A stretch of DNA of 7,054 nt, from the NCBI GenBank assembly GCA_030018745.1, contig JASEHB010000123.1, positions 1 through 7,054 of the forward strand. The letters run 5' to 3'. Below are positions 1 to 5,410 of the stretch, piece by piece. The notes under the pieces were generated by a model, which was given only the letters and a program-made list of their open reading frames with translations, searched no databases and was not told the origin of the DNA. This stretch comes from Desulfatibacillaceae bacterium. Lineage in GTDB: Bacteria > Desulfobacterota > Desulfobacteria > Desulfobacterales > Desulfatibacillaceae. A program made the position numbers and the translations under genes. How positions within the stretch are numbered: the first letter of the stretch is position 1; each line of letters begins with the position of its first letter.

Positions 1-47
1 GGAAGAAATATCTTTGGGGCAGGGGGGAAGCTTTTCCCAAAGAAAAA

Positions 48-76
48 TTGACCGGCAGGATGCAACTTGCTATCAA
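48..76 (+). promoter_or_regulatory. Sigma70-type promoter candidate for the moeA block
   Basis: TTGACC at 48-53 matches the -35 consensus at five of six bases. TATCAA at 71-76 matches the -10 consensus at four of six. The spacer is exactly 17 bases. Transcription would begin near position 83, giving a leader of about 45 bases before moeA. It is the best promoter-like pair I found upstream of any gene here. It rests on sequence match alone, and an upstream gene could also read through. Confidence 0.42.
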
Positions 77-85
77 ATTGACTGC

Positions 86-118
86 GCGCCCTTTGCTTTG
101 GCGCACAAATAAAGGGGG
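86..118 (+). promoter_or_regulatory. moeA ribosome binding site with possible sequestering hairpins
   Basis: A purine run AAAGGGGG (111-118) lies nine bases before the ATG at 128 and is a strong Shine-Dalgarno. CCCTTT at 89-94 can pair with AAAGGG at 111-116 (six base pairs, 16-base loop) and would hide it. GCGCC at 86-90 can instead pair with GGCGC at 100-104 (five base pairs, nine-base loop), which shares bases 89-90 and so excludes the first stem. The ribosome binding site is clear; the regulatory reading is inference. Confidence 0.45.
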
Positions 119-127
119 TTTAAGGCA

Positions 128-1357
128 ATGAAGGAATTTTTTCTCGTAAAGCCGCTGGATGAGGTAAGGGCCTTTGCAGAGCTTTTTAGGCCTGTGGGAG
201 AGGAAGTTGTACCCCTGGAGCAGGCCTGGGGCCGGGTTATTGCCCAGGATATTTTATGCCAGGACCCGGTGCCGCCCTTTGCCCGCTCCACAATGGACGG
301 TTTTGCGGTAGCAGCGCGCTCCACATTTGGGGCCAGCTTTTCCAATCCCTGCCAGCTTGCTGTTGTGGGTACGGTTCCCATGGGCCGGGCTGCTGACTTT
401 GGCATAGGACCGGGCCAGGCTGCCAGAATTTCCACAGGAGGAATGCTGCCAGCAGGCGCAGATGCAGTGGTCATGGTGGAGCACACCGAGACCATTGATG
501 ACATAACCATTGAGGTTTACAAGAGCATTGCCCCAAAAGAGAATGTTACTCTTGCAGGCGAGGACATTGCAGCAGGCCAGATTGCCCTTGCAGCAGGCAC
601 CCGCATAAGGGCGCAGGAAGCGGCTCTTCTTGCAGCGGTGGGAGTTTGCGAAATTCCGGTTTTTTTGCGGCCTGTTGTGGGCATCCTCTCCACAGGCGAT
701 GAGGTTGACCCTCCCAGTGCACCCCCCGCGCCGGGCCGCATTAGGGACATGAACACCTATGCTCTTTGCGGCCAATGCCTTGGTGTCGGCTGCACGCCCC
801 TTGTCCTTGGCATAGCACCTGACAGCGAGGAGCCTCTTTTCACGGCGATAAGCCAAGCCCTTTCCCGCTGCGACATTCTGCTTTTGTCCGGCGGAAGTTC
901 TGTTGGCGCACGGGACTTGGCTGTGGGCGCCATTTTAAAATGCAGCCAGGCCAAAATTCTTGCCCACGGGGTTGCCATAAGCCCAGGCAAGCCCACAATT
1001 GTGGCCCAGGCTGGCCCCAAGCCCATAATAGGCCTGCCGGGCCATGTCGTTTCTGCAATGGTGGCCTTTGAGGTGGTGGCAAAGCCTTTTCTGCAAACGC
1101 TTGCCGGGCTTGGCGGCCAGCAGGCCCCTGTGCCTGTCAAGGCAAGGCTTGCGCGCAATCTGGCCAAAAAAAAAGGCCGGGAGGAATTTGTCCGGGTCAG
1201 GCTTGTTGCAAAAGATGGAGAGATTGTGGCCCATCCCATACTTGGAAAATCCGGCGAAATCCGCACCATGATTGCAGCGGACGGATTATTGAGAATTCCG
1301 GCAAATGACGAGGGAATGGAAGCCGGTGAGCAGGCATTTGTCCTGCCCCTTACTTGA
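128..1357 (+). CDS. moeA: Molybdopterin molybdenumtransferase (MoeA family)
   Basis: MoeA inserts molybdate (or tungstate) into adenylylated molybdopterin, releasing AMP, in the cytosol as the final common step of cofactor synthesis. At 409 residues it has the normal length for the family. Visible landmarks in order: PPFARSTMDGFAV around residues 49-61 (family Asp at 57), RISTGG..PAGADAVVM around 100-116, GEDI at 144-147, STGDEV at 188-193, SGGSSVGARD at 254-263 (conserved Asp 263), the PGKP loop at 286-289 with Lys 288, and GLPGHVVSA at 302-310, where His-Val replaces the usual Asn-Pro. Domain IV carries GREEFVRVRL at 350-359. The ATG at 128 is supported by AAAGGGGG nine bases upstream and by the family N-terminus. 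An in-frame run of nine A (1166-1174) encodes Lys 347-349. It is followed 82 bases later by a second MoeA-domain gene, so the two are probably co-transcribed. Whether it handles Mo or W cannot be read from the sequence. Confidence 0.95.
   Translation: MKEFFLVKPLDEVRAFAELFRPVGEEVVPLEQAWGRVIAQDILCQDPVPPFARSTMDGFAVAARSTFGASFSNPCQLAVVGTVPMGRAADFGIGPGQAARISTGGMLPAGADAVVMVEHTETIDDITIEVYKSIAPKENVTLAGEDIAAGQIALAAGTRIRAQEAALLAAVGVCEIPVFLRPVVGILSTGDEVDPPSAPPAPGRIRDMNTYALCGQCLGVGCTPLVLGIAPDSEEPLFTAISQALSRCDILLLSGGSSVGARDLAVGAILKCSQAKILAHGVAISPGKPTIVAQAGPKPIIGLPGHVVSAMVAFEVVAKPFLQTLAGLGGQQAPVPVKARLARNLAKKKGREEFVRVRLVAKDGEIVAHPILGKSGEIRTMIAADGLLRIPANDEGMEAGEQAFVLPLT
1166..1174 (+). repeat. In-frame A9 homopolymer inside moeA
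   Basis: Nine consecutive A bases, flanked by GGCC on both sides, encode three lysines at the start of domain IV. Loss of one A would move reading into a frame that stops at 1269-1271; gain of one A would lead to a stop at 1306-1308. Either would remove most of domain IV. The frame as given is intact. Confidence 0.8.
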
Positions 1358-1358
1358 T

Positions 1359-1385
1359 GTCGGCCTTCAACCGGCTGATTTTTCC
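1359..1385 (+). terminator. Weak terminator-like hairpin after moeA
   Basis: GTCGG (1359-1363) can pair with CCGGC (1371-1375), including one G-T pair, around a seven-base loop. It is followed by TGA and a T5 run (1379-1383). The stem has only five pairs, so at most partial termination is expected. The next gene follows in the same pathway, so an attenuating rather than full stop is the more likely reading. Confidence 0.25.
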
Positions 1386-1406
1386 ATATTTTGAAACTTA
1401 TAACCC

Positions 1407-1425
1407 CCTTTTGCCTGGGCAAGGA
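1407..1425 (+). promoter_or_regulatory. Ribosome binding site of the MoeA fusion gene, within a small hairpin
   Basis: AAGGA at 1421-1425 is the only Shine-Dalgarno-like sequence before the ATG at 1440, with a rather long gap of 14 bases filled by an A-rich stretch. TTGC (1411-1414) can pair with GCAA (1419-1422) over a CTGG loop, and CC (1407-1408) with GG (1423-1424) across a TT bulge. This would partly cover the site. The pairing is visible; any effect on translation is inference. Confidence 0.35.
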
Positions 1426-1439
1426 AAACAAAAAAACCC

Positions 1440-3368
1440 ATGAACAAGCGCCGTGTTTACCTTAAAATGAAGACCCGCCGGGAAGCTCTTGATCTGCTCA
1501 TGGACTACTGCGACAGCTTTGGCAAACTCAATTTTGAGACAGTCGCCACAACTGACGCTGTTGGCCGGGTGCTTTCCCATCCGGCCTTTGCAAAGGTTTC
1601 CTCCCCGGCCTGCCATACGGCTGCAATGGACGGAATCGCTGTGCGCTCTGCCGAGACATTCGGAGCAAGTGAGTCATCCCCCCTTGACCTGGCCCAAGGG
1701 GCGCAGGCCGTGTTTGTGAACACCGGCAATGCCATGCCCCAGGGCTTTGATGCAGTTGTGATGATAGAAAATGTGCAGCACAACGAGCAGCAGGCAAGTT
1801 TCAGAATAGAGGCGGCTGCCCACCCCTGGCAGCATGTGCGCCGTGTGGGGGAGGACATTGTTGCAACCCAGATGCTTTTTCCAAAATCCCACAAGGTTTC
1901 GCCAACCTGCATCAATGCCCTTCTCACCGGCGGGGTTTATGAAGTAAGGGTCTGGGAAAGGCCCAGGGTGCTTGTCATTCCCACAGGAGATGAAATTGTT
2001 GACTGGCAGGATGCCTGCAAAAAAGGCCTGGGGCCGGGCATGGTGGCCGACTCCAACTCGTGGACCCTTTGCAGCCTGGTGGAAAAGGCCGGGGGAAAAG
2101 CCTTGCGCGAAAAAATTCTGCCCGATGACTTTGCCCTTATCCGCAACAAGGTTGAATCTGTTTGTGACGGAAGCTATCACGCGGTGCTTGTTCTGGCAGG
2201 CTCATCAGCAGGCAGCGCAGATCACACGGCCAATGTGATAGAAAGCCTTGGCCGCATCCTTGTGCACGGCGTTTCCATCATGCCGGGCAAGCCCCTTGTC
2301 ATAGGAGATATTTTCGGTGTGCCCATATTCGGCGTGCCGGGCTATCCGGTTTCCGCCATTGTGGCCTTTGATGAGTTTATCGGGCCATTTCTTTACAGGC
2401 TCCAGGGCATTGCCCCTTCCCCCAGGCCTGTCATGAGAGTTGTCCCCACCCGGAAAATCCCCTCCAGCCTGGGGCTTGAGGAGCTTGTGAGGGTGAAGCT
2501 TGGCAGGGTGGGCGGCCAGACAGTTGCAACCCCCCTGCCGCGGGGGGCCGGGTCCATAACCTCTTTCACGGAGGCGGACGGCATAATCCGCATAGAAAAG
2601 GATAGTGAAGGCATTCACGCCGGGGTGGAGACAGACTGCGAGCTTTTGGCCAGAGAGGAGGATATTGACCGCACCCTGGTGGTTGTGGGAAGCCACGACA
2701 ACACCCTGGACCTTATCAAAAACGCTCTGTTGGGCAAGGGTGTGCGCCTGTCTTCCGCCCATGTGGGAAGCATGGGCGGACTTATGGCCGTCAAAAAGGG
2801 CATCTGCCACCTGGCTGGCGCCCACCTGCTGGACCCGGAGGACGGCTCCTACAACATAAGCTACATCGCAAAGCATCTGCCGAACATACCCGTGGCCCTG
2901 GTTCATCTGGCAGGCAGGGACCAGGGGCTTATTGTGGAAAAGAAAAACCCCAAAAACATAAGGGGGCTGGAAGACCTTGCCCAGCCGGGAATGCGCTTTG
3001 TAAACCGTCAGGCAGGCTCCGGCACGCGCATACTGCTGGACTACAAGCTTGAAACCCTGAATCTGGCCCCTGAAAACCTGCCCGGCTACGACATGGAGGA
3101 ATACACCCACATGGCTGTGGGGGCTGCCGTAAAGAGCGGGGCCGCAGATGCGGGAATGGGCATATTGGCAGCAGCAAAGGCTTTAGACCTTTCTTTTGTG
3201 CCTGTGGTGACAGAAGATTACCAGCTTGTGATTCCAAAGATCTACTGGCACACGGAGCAGGTGCAGGCCCTTTTGGAGGTTCTGGCTGATAATGACTTCA
3301 AGGAGCAGGTACTGGCCCTTGGCGGCTACCATGTGGAAAGAATGGGGCAGGTCACCTGGATGGAATAG
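1440..3368 (+). CDS. MoeA-like molybdopterin biosynthesis protein fused to a C-terminal substrate-binding-protein-like domain
   Basis: Residues 1-405 form a full MoeA module: TAAMDGIAV around 60-68 (Asp 64), GEDI at 137-140, PTGDEI at 181-186, DSNSW at 204-208, AGSSAGSADHT at 253-263 (Asp 261), MPGKP at 281-285 and GVPGYPVSA at 298-306. Domain IV carries LGLEELVRVKL at 344-354; the Arg found in GREEF of the neighbouring MoeA is Leu here. Residues from about 412 to 642 form a periplasmic-binding-protein-like domain of the type fused to MoeA in many archaea and anaerobic bacteria. Landmarks are VGSHDNTLDLI (416-426), HVGSMGGLMAVKKG (441-454), LDPEDGSYN (464-472), NRQAGSGTRILLDY (522-535) and a tail like ModA/LysR effector domains. 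There is no signal peptide or membrane segment, so the binding domain is cytosolic. Inferred role: metal insertion into molybdopterin, with the C-terminal domain binding molybdate, tungstate or another small ligand. The ATG at 1440 is preferred over Met 10 (1467) because RRVYLKMK resembles family N-termini and only 1440 has an upstream AAGGA. Confidence 0.92.
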   Translation: MNKRRVYLKMKTRREALDLLMDYCDSFGKLNFETVATTDAVGRVLSHPAFAKVSSPACHTAAMDGIAVRSAETFGASESSPLDLAQGAQAVFVNTGNAMPQGFDAVVMIENVQHNEQQASFRIEAAAHPWQHVRRVGEDIVATQMLFPKSHKVSPTCINALLTGGVYEVRVWERPRVLVIPTGDEIVDWQDACKKGLGPGMVADSNSWTLCSLVEKAGGKALREKILPDDFALIRNKVESVCDGSYHAVLVLAGSSAGSADHTANVIESLGRILVHGVSIMPGKPLVIGDIFGVPIFGVPGYPVSAIVAFDEFIGPFLYRLQGIAPSPRPVMRVVPTRKIPSSLGLEELVRVKLGRVGGQTVATPLPRGAGSITSFTEADGIIRIEKDSEGIHAGVETDCELLAREEDIDRTLVVVGSHDNTLDLIKNALLGKGVRLSSAHVGSMGGLMAVKKGICHLAGAHLLDPEDGSYNISYIAKHLPNIPVALVHLAGRDQGLIVEKKNPKNIRGLEDLAQPGMRFVNRQAGSGTRILLDYKLETLNLAPENLPGYDMEEYTHMAVGAAVKSGAADAGMGILAAAKALDLSFVPVVTEDYQLVIPKIYWHTEQVQALLEVLADNDFKEQVLALGGYHVERMGQVTWME

Positions 3369-3397
3369 CCGCAAAGGCCTTTTTGGCTGATTTTTTT
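3367..3397 (+). terminator. Probable intrinsic terminator after the MoeA fusion gene
   Basis: AGCC (3367-3370) pairs with GGCT (3385-3388). Inside it AAA (3373-3375) pairs with TTT (3380-3382) around a GGCC loop, with a small internal mismatch. GA and a T7 run (3391-3397) follow directly. The hairpin overlaps the TAG stop codon (3366-3368). A second tiny hairpin, GCC-GCAA-GGC with a GNRA tetraloop (3398-3407), follows. Stem strength is moderate, but the T tract and position favour a terminator that separates the cofactor genes from the envelope genes. Confidence 0.5.
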
Positions 3398-3432
3398 GCC
3401 GCAAGGCTGAAAGTTGAGTTAATTATTTTGCC

Positions 3433-5298
3433 ATGATCAATGCCTTGCGAATACTCCTTGGCCTTTTTGCGGTTTTCTGGCTTTGTGCTGTCGGGTTTGG
3501 CCCTGGGGCTTTTGCCGGGCAGGTGGATGAGCCGGACACCTGGTCTGTCAGGAAGGTTCGCATAGAGGGGCTGGAAGAATTGTCTCCAAGGCCCATATTG
3601 GCGATTTTGTGGTCAAGGCCCGCCCCTTGGAAGCCCTGGGCAGCTAAACAGGAATACGAGCCGGATCAGGCGGATCTGGATCGGGACAAGATAATAAAGT
3701 ACCTTGAGGCTCAAGGCTTTTATGATGCTGCTGTAAGCGTGGAAATTGAAAAAGATCCCTCCCGCCAGCTTGTTGATCTCACCTTCTACATTACGGAAGG
3801 ACCTTTTGTAAGCTATACGCAGGTTGTTTTTGAGGGCAGGGAGAGCCTTCCCCCAAAAATGGCTCAAGAGATTGAAGCCCTTGCCCGCATTGAGCCGGGG
3901 CAGCGCCTGGTTGTGGAAAAGTACCAGAGCGCCAAGGCGCGCATGGTTGCTTATCTCAAGAACAACGGCTACCCAAGGGCCAGGGTGGAAGGCTCTGTCA
4001 GTGTTTACCTTGAAAGCCATGAGGCCTCGGCAAGTTTCCGTGTAATTCCTGGGCAGTTTTGCGTTTTCGGGCCGGTTTCCGTAAGCTCTCTGGCAGACAC
4101 CCAGCCAAAGGTCCTGCTCTCGCGCCTTGCCTTTAAACCTGGCCAGGCATACAGCCTTGCAAAAATCCATGAAAGCCAGCAGCGTCTTTTTGCGCTTGGC
4201 TATTTTTCCTCTGTATCAATTGAGCCGGAGACATCTGCAATGGAGCAGCCCGGCTGCGGCTTTCCGGACTCGCCCTGTAGCGTACCCATGACCCTTTCGG
4301 GCAATTACCGCAAGTTAAGGGGGGTAAAGGTGGGCATAGGCTACGGAACACAGGATCAGTTGCGCTTTCAGGCAAGCTGGAGCCACCGCCATGTGGCGGA
4401 TCTGGGCCAGCGCTTTGAAGTGGGTGTCAAGGCCTCGGCCATAAAACAGAATCTGGAAGCTGTCATGGACTGGCCCTATTTTTTGCGCGGCGACCAGCAG
4501 ATGAGCAACTCGCTTGGCATAAGCCGGGAAGATGAGGTGAGTTTTGTAGTGCGCAAACTTTACAACCGCTTCACGGTTAACCGGAATCTGGGCGGGCCGT
4601 ATTTTGTTCAGGCCGGGCATATGCTGGAAATAAACCGGCCCGAAAGCCTGCCTGCTGATGAGCTTTGGGCGGACATAAGAGAAGATGCCAATTATCTTAT
4701 AAGTTATGGGCGGATAGGCTTTGGCCGGGACACCCGTTCATCTGTCCTGAACCCCAAATGGGGTAGCCTTGTGCAGGGTGGGTTTTCCTATGCAAGCAGC
4801 GTGATTGGCTCGGAAATACAGTTTATGCAGATTGATGCCGAAGCCCGCAAGATATGGCCTCTCTGGGGTCGTTGGCTCTTGGCCGGGCGAATGCTTTTTT
4901 CATTTATCGAACCTGTTGAGAACACGGATCATATCCCCATATTCAAGCGCCTTTTTTCCGGCGGCAGCCAAAGCGTGCGTGGCTATGCCTACCAGGAGCT
5001 TGGCCCAAAGGATGTCTTTGGAGACCCACTGGGCGGCTTGAGCCTGGCGGAAAGCTCCCTTGAGCTGCGTTTTCCCATTTACAGGGATTTGGGCGGGGTT
5101 ATTTTTACTGATGCCGGATCTGTATTGGCCGATTCCTTTTCCTTTGACTACGGGGCCTTGCGCTATGCAAGCGGTTTGGGCCTGCGCTACGATACGCCTG
5201 TTGGCCCTTTGCGCATTGACTGGGGATACCAGCTAAACCCCCAGGACCCCGGCAGGACACATCACCGCTTTTATTTCAGCATAGGCCAGGCTTTTTGA
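3433..5298 (+). CDS. tamA: TamA-type Omp85 outer-membrane protein (three POTRA domains plus beta-barrel)
   Basis: This is an outer-membrane assembly or translocation factor of the Omp85 superfamily. Residues 1-28 are a signal peptide (Arg 6, hydrophobic core, predicted cleavage AFA|GQ after Ala 28). Three POTRA-like repeats follow: about 38-122 (WSVRKVRIEGL ... LEAQGFYDAAV ... FYITEGP), 127-206 (SYTQVVFEG ... LKNNGYPRARV ... FRVIPGQ) and 211-288 (FGPVSVSSL ... LFALGYFSSVSI). The barrel begins near residue 297. It contains GFGRDTRSSVLNPKWG (429-444), the Omp85 loop signature GGSQSVRGY (510-518), and a final strand PVGPLRIDWGYQLNP ... FSIGQAF ending in Phe, the usual barrel C-terminus. At 621 residues it is near TamA size (E. 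coli 577). Three POTRAs, rather than the five of BamA, and the TamB-like gene downstream favour TamA. Cys 275 and Cys 282 lie in an insert between POTRA3 and barrel. No clear Shine-Dalgarno precedes the ATG. In-frame TGA at 3415-3417 rules out a longer protein. Confidence 0.88.
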   Translation: MINALRILLGLFAVFWLCAVGFGPGAFAGQVDEPDTWSVRKVRIEGLEELSPRPILAILWSRPAPWKPWAAKQEYEPDQADLDRDKIIKYLEAQGFYDAAVSVEIEKDPSRQLVDLTFYITEGPFVSYTQVVFEGRESLPPKMAQEIEALARIEPGQRLVVEKYQSAKARMVAYLKNNGYPRARVEGSVSVYLESHEASASFRVIPGQFCVFGPVSVSSLADTQPKVLLSRLAFKPGQAYSLAKIHESQQRLFALGYFSSVSIEPETSAMEQPGCGFPDSPCSVPMTLSGNYRKLRGVKVGIGYGTQDQLRFQASWSHRHVADLGQRFEVGVKASAIKQNLEAVMDWPYFLRGDQQMSNSLGISREDEVSFVVRKLYNRFTVNRNLGGPYFVQAGHMLEINRPESLPADELWADIREDANYLISYGRIGFGRDTRSSVLNPKWGSLVQGGFSYASSVIGSEIQFMQIDAEARKIWPLWGRWLLAGRMLFSFIEPVENTDHIPIFKRLFSGGSQSVRGYAYQELGPKDVFGDPLGGLSLAESSLELRFPIYRDLGGVIFTDAGSVLADSFSFDYGALRYASGLGLRYDTPVGPLRIDWGYQLNPQDPGRTHHRFYFSIGQAF

Positions 5299-5410
5299 TT
5301 GGAGCGCAATTCTTGAGGCATCTTGAAATTTTTCAGGGGAATGATTTGAAAAACGGCTTTTCCAGCAAAAAAGAAGCTGTTGGACTGACTCTGCCTAAAG
5401 GGTGTTTGTA
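5299..5410 (+). other. tamA-tamB intergenic gap with small hairpins
   Basis: The 112 bases hold no open reading frame worth calling. Two small inverted repeats are visible: CTTGAA (5322-5327) with TTCAGG (5332-5337) over an ATTT loop, and GAAAA (5348-5352) with TTTTC (5358-5362) over a five-base loop. Neither is followed by a T tract, so neither looks like a terminator. I found no convincing -35/-10 pair. Read-through from tamA into the next gene is therefore likely. Confidence 0.4.
5399..5402 (+). promoter_or_regulatory. Ribosome binding site of the TamB-like gene
   Basis: AGGG at 5399-5402, within AAAGGG, lies eight bases before the ATG at 5411. It supports that start over the in-frame GTG at 5402-5404, which overlaps the site itself. 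An in-frame TAA at 5396-5398 limits any upstream extension. Confidence 0.6.

Larger units (their letters stand above)
1..127 (+). other. Left-edge region, possible tail of an upstream gene plus moeA leader
   Basis: All three forward frames are open to the window edge. One stops at TGA 49-51, one at TAA 110-112, and one at TGA 129-131, which would overlap the moeA start as ATGA. None of the three C-terminal peptides (16 to 42 residues) is recognisable, so the frame of any upstream gene is undecided. The frame ending at 49-51 would leave room for the promoter candidate at 48-76 and a leader. The frame ending at 129-131 would imply translational coupling to moeA. A short inverted repeat (TCTTTGGG 11-18 with CCCAAAGA 36-43, with an inner GGGAA/TTCCC) lies here but has no T tract on the + strand. 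Confidence 0.4.

Noticed and set aside
84..107. GCGCC/GGCGC hairpin as a terminator of an upstream gene
   Set aside because: No T tract follows; the next bases are ACAAATAAA, so it does not look like an intrinsic terminator on this strand.
1..127. Molybdenum-cofactor riboswitch upstream of moeA
   Set aside because: The known moco RNA is longer and multi-stemmed. Only short five- or six-pair stems are visible here, and no conserved core could be recognised.
254..1431. Long minus-strand open frames opposite moeA
   Set aside because: They lie antisense to a clear MoeA frame, give Cys/Arg- or Ser/Pro-rich peptides with no recognisable motif, and have no ribosome binding site. They are composition shadows.
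2205..3110. 301-residue minus-strand open frame opposite the MoeA fusion
   Set aside because: The peptide shows no domain or motif, and the + strand carries well-conserved family motifs across the whole stretch.
3396..3425. Promoter for tamA (TTGCCG ... TTAATT)
   Set aside because: Spacing is 17 bases, but the -10 matches consensus at only about three of six bases and transcription would start almost at the ATG. Too weak to annotate.
5335..5349. Two-codon mini-ORF (ATGATTTGA) with adjacent AGGGGA in the tamA-tamB gap
   Set aside because: The purine site touches the ATG, leaving no spacer, and the frame is only two codons. Most likely chance.
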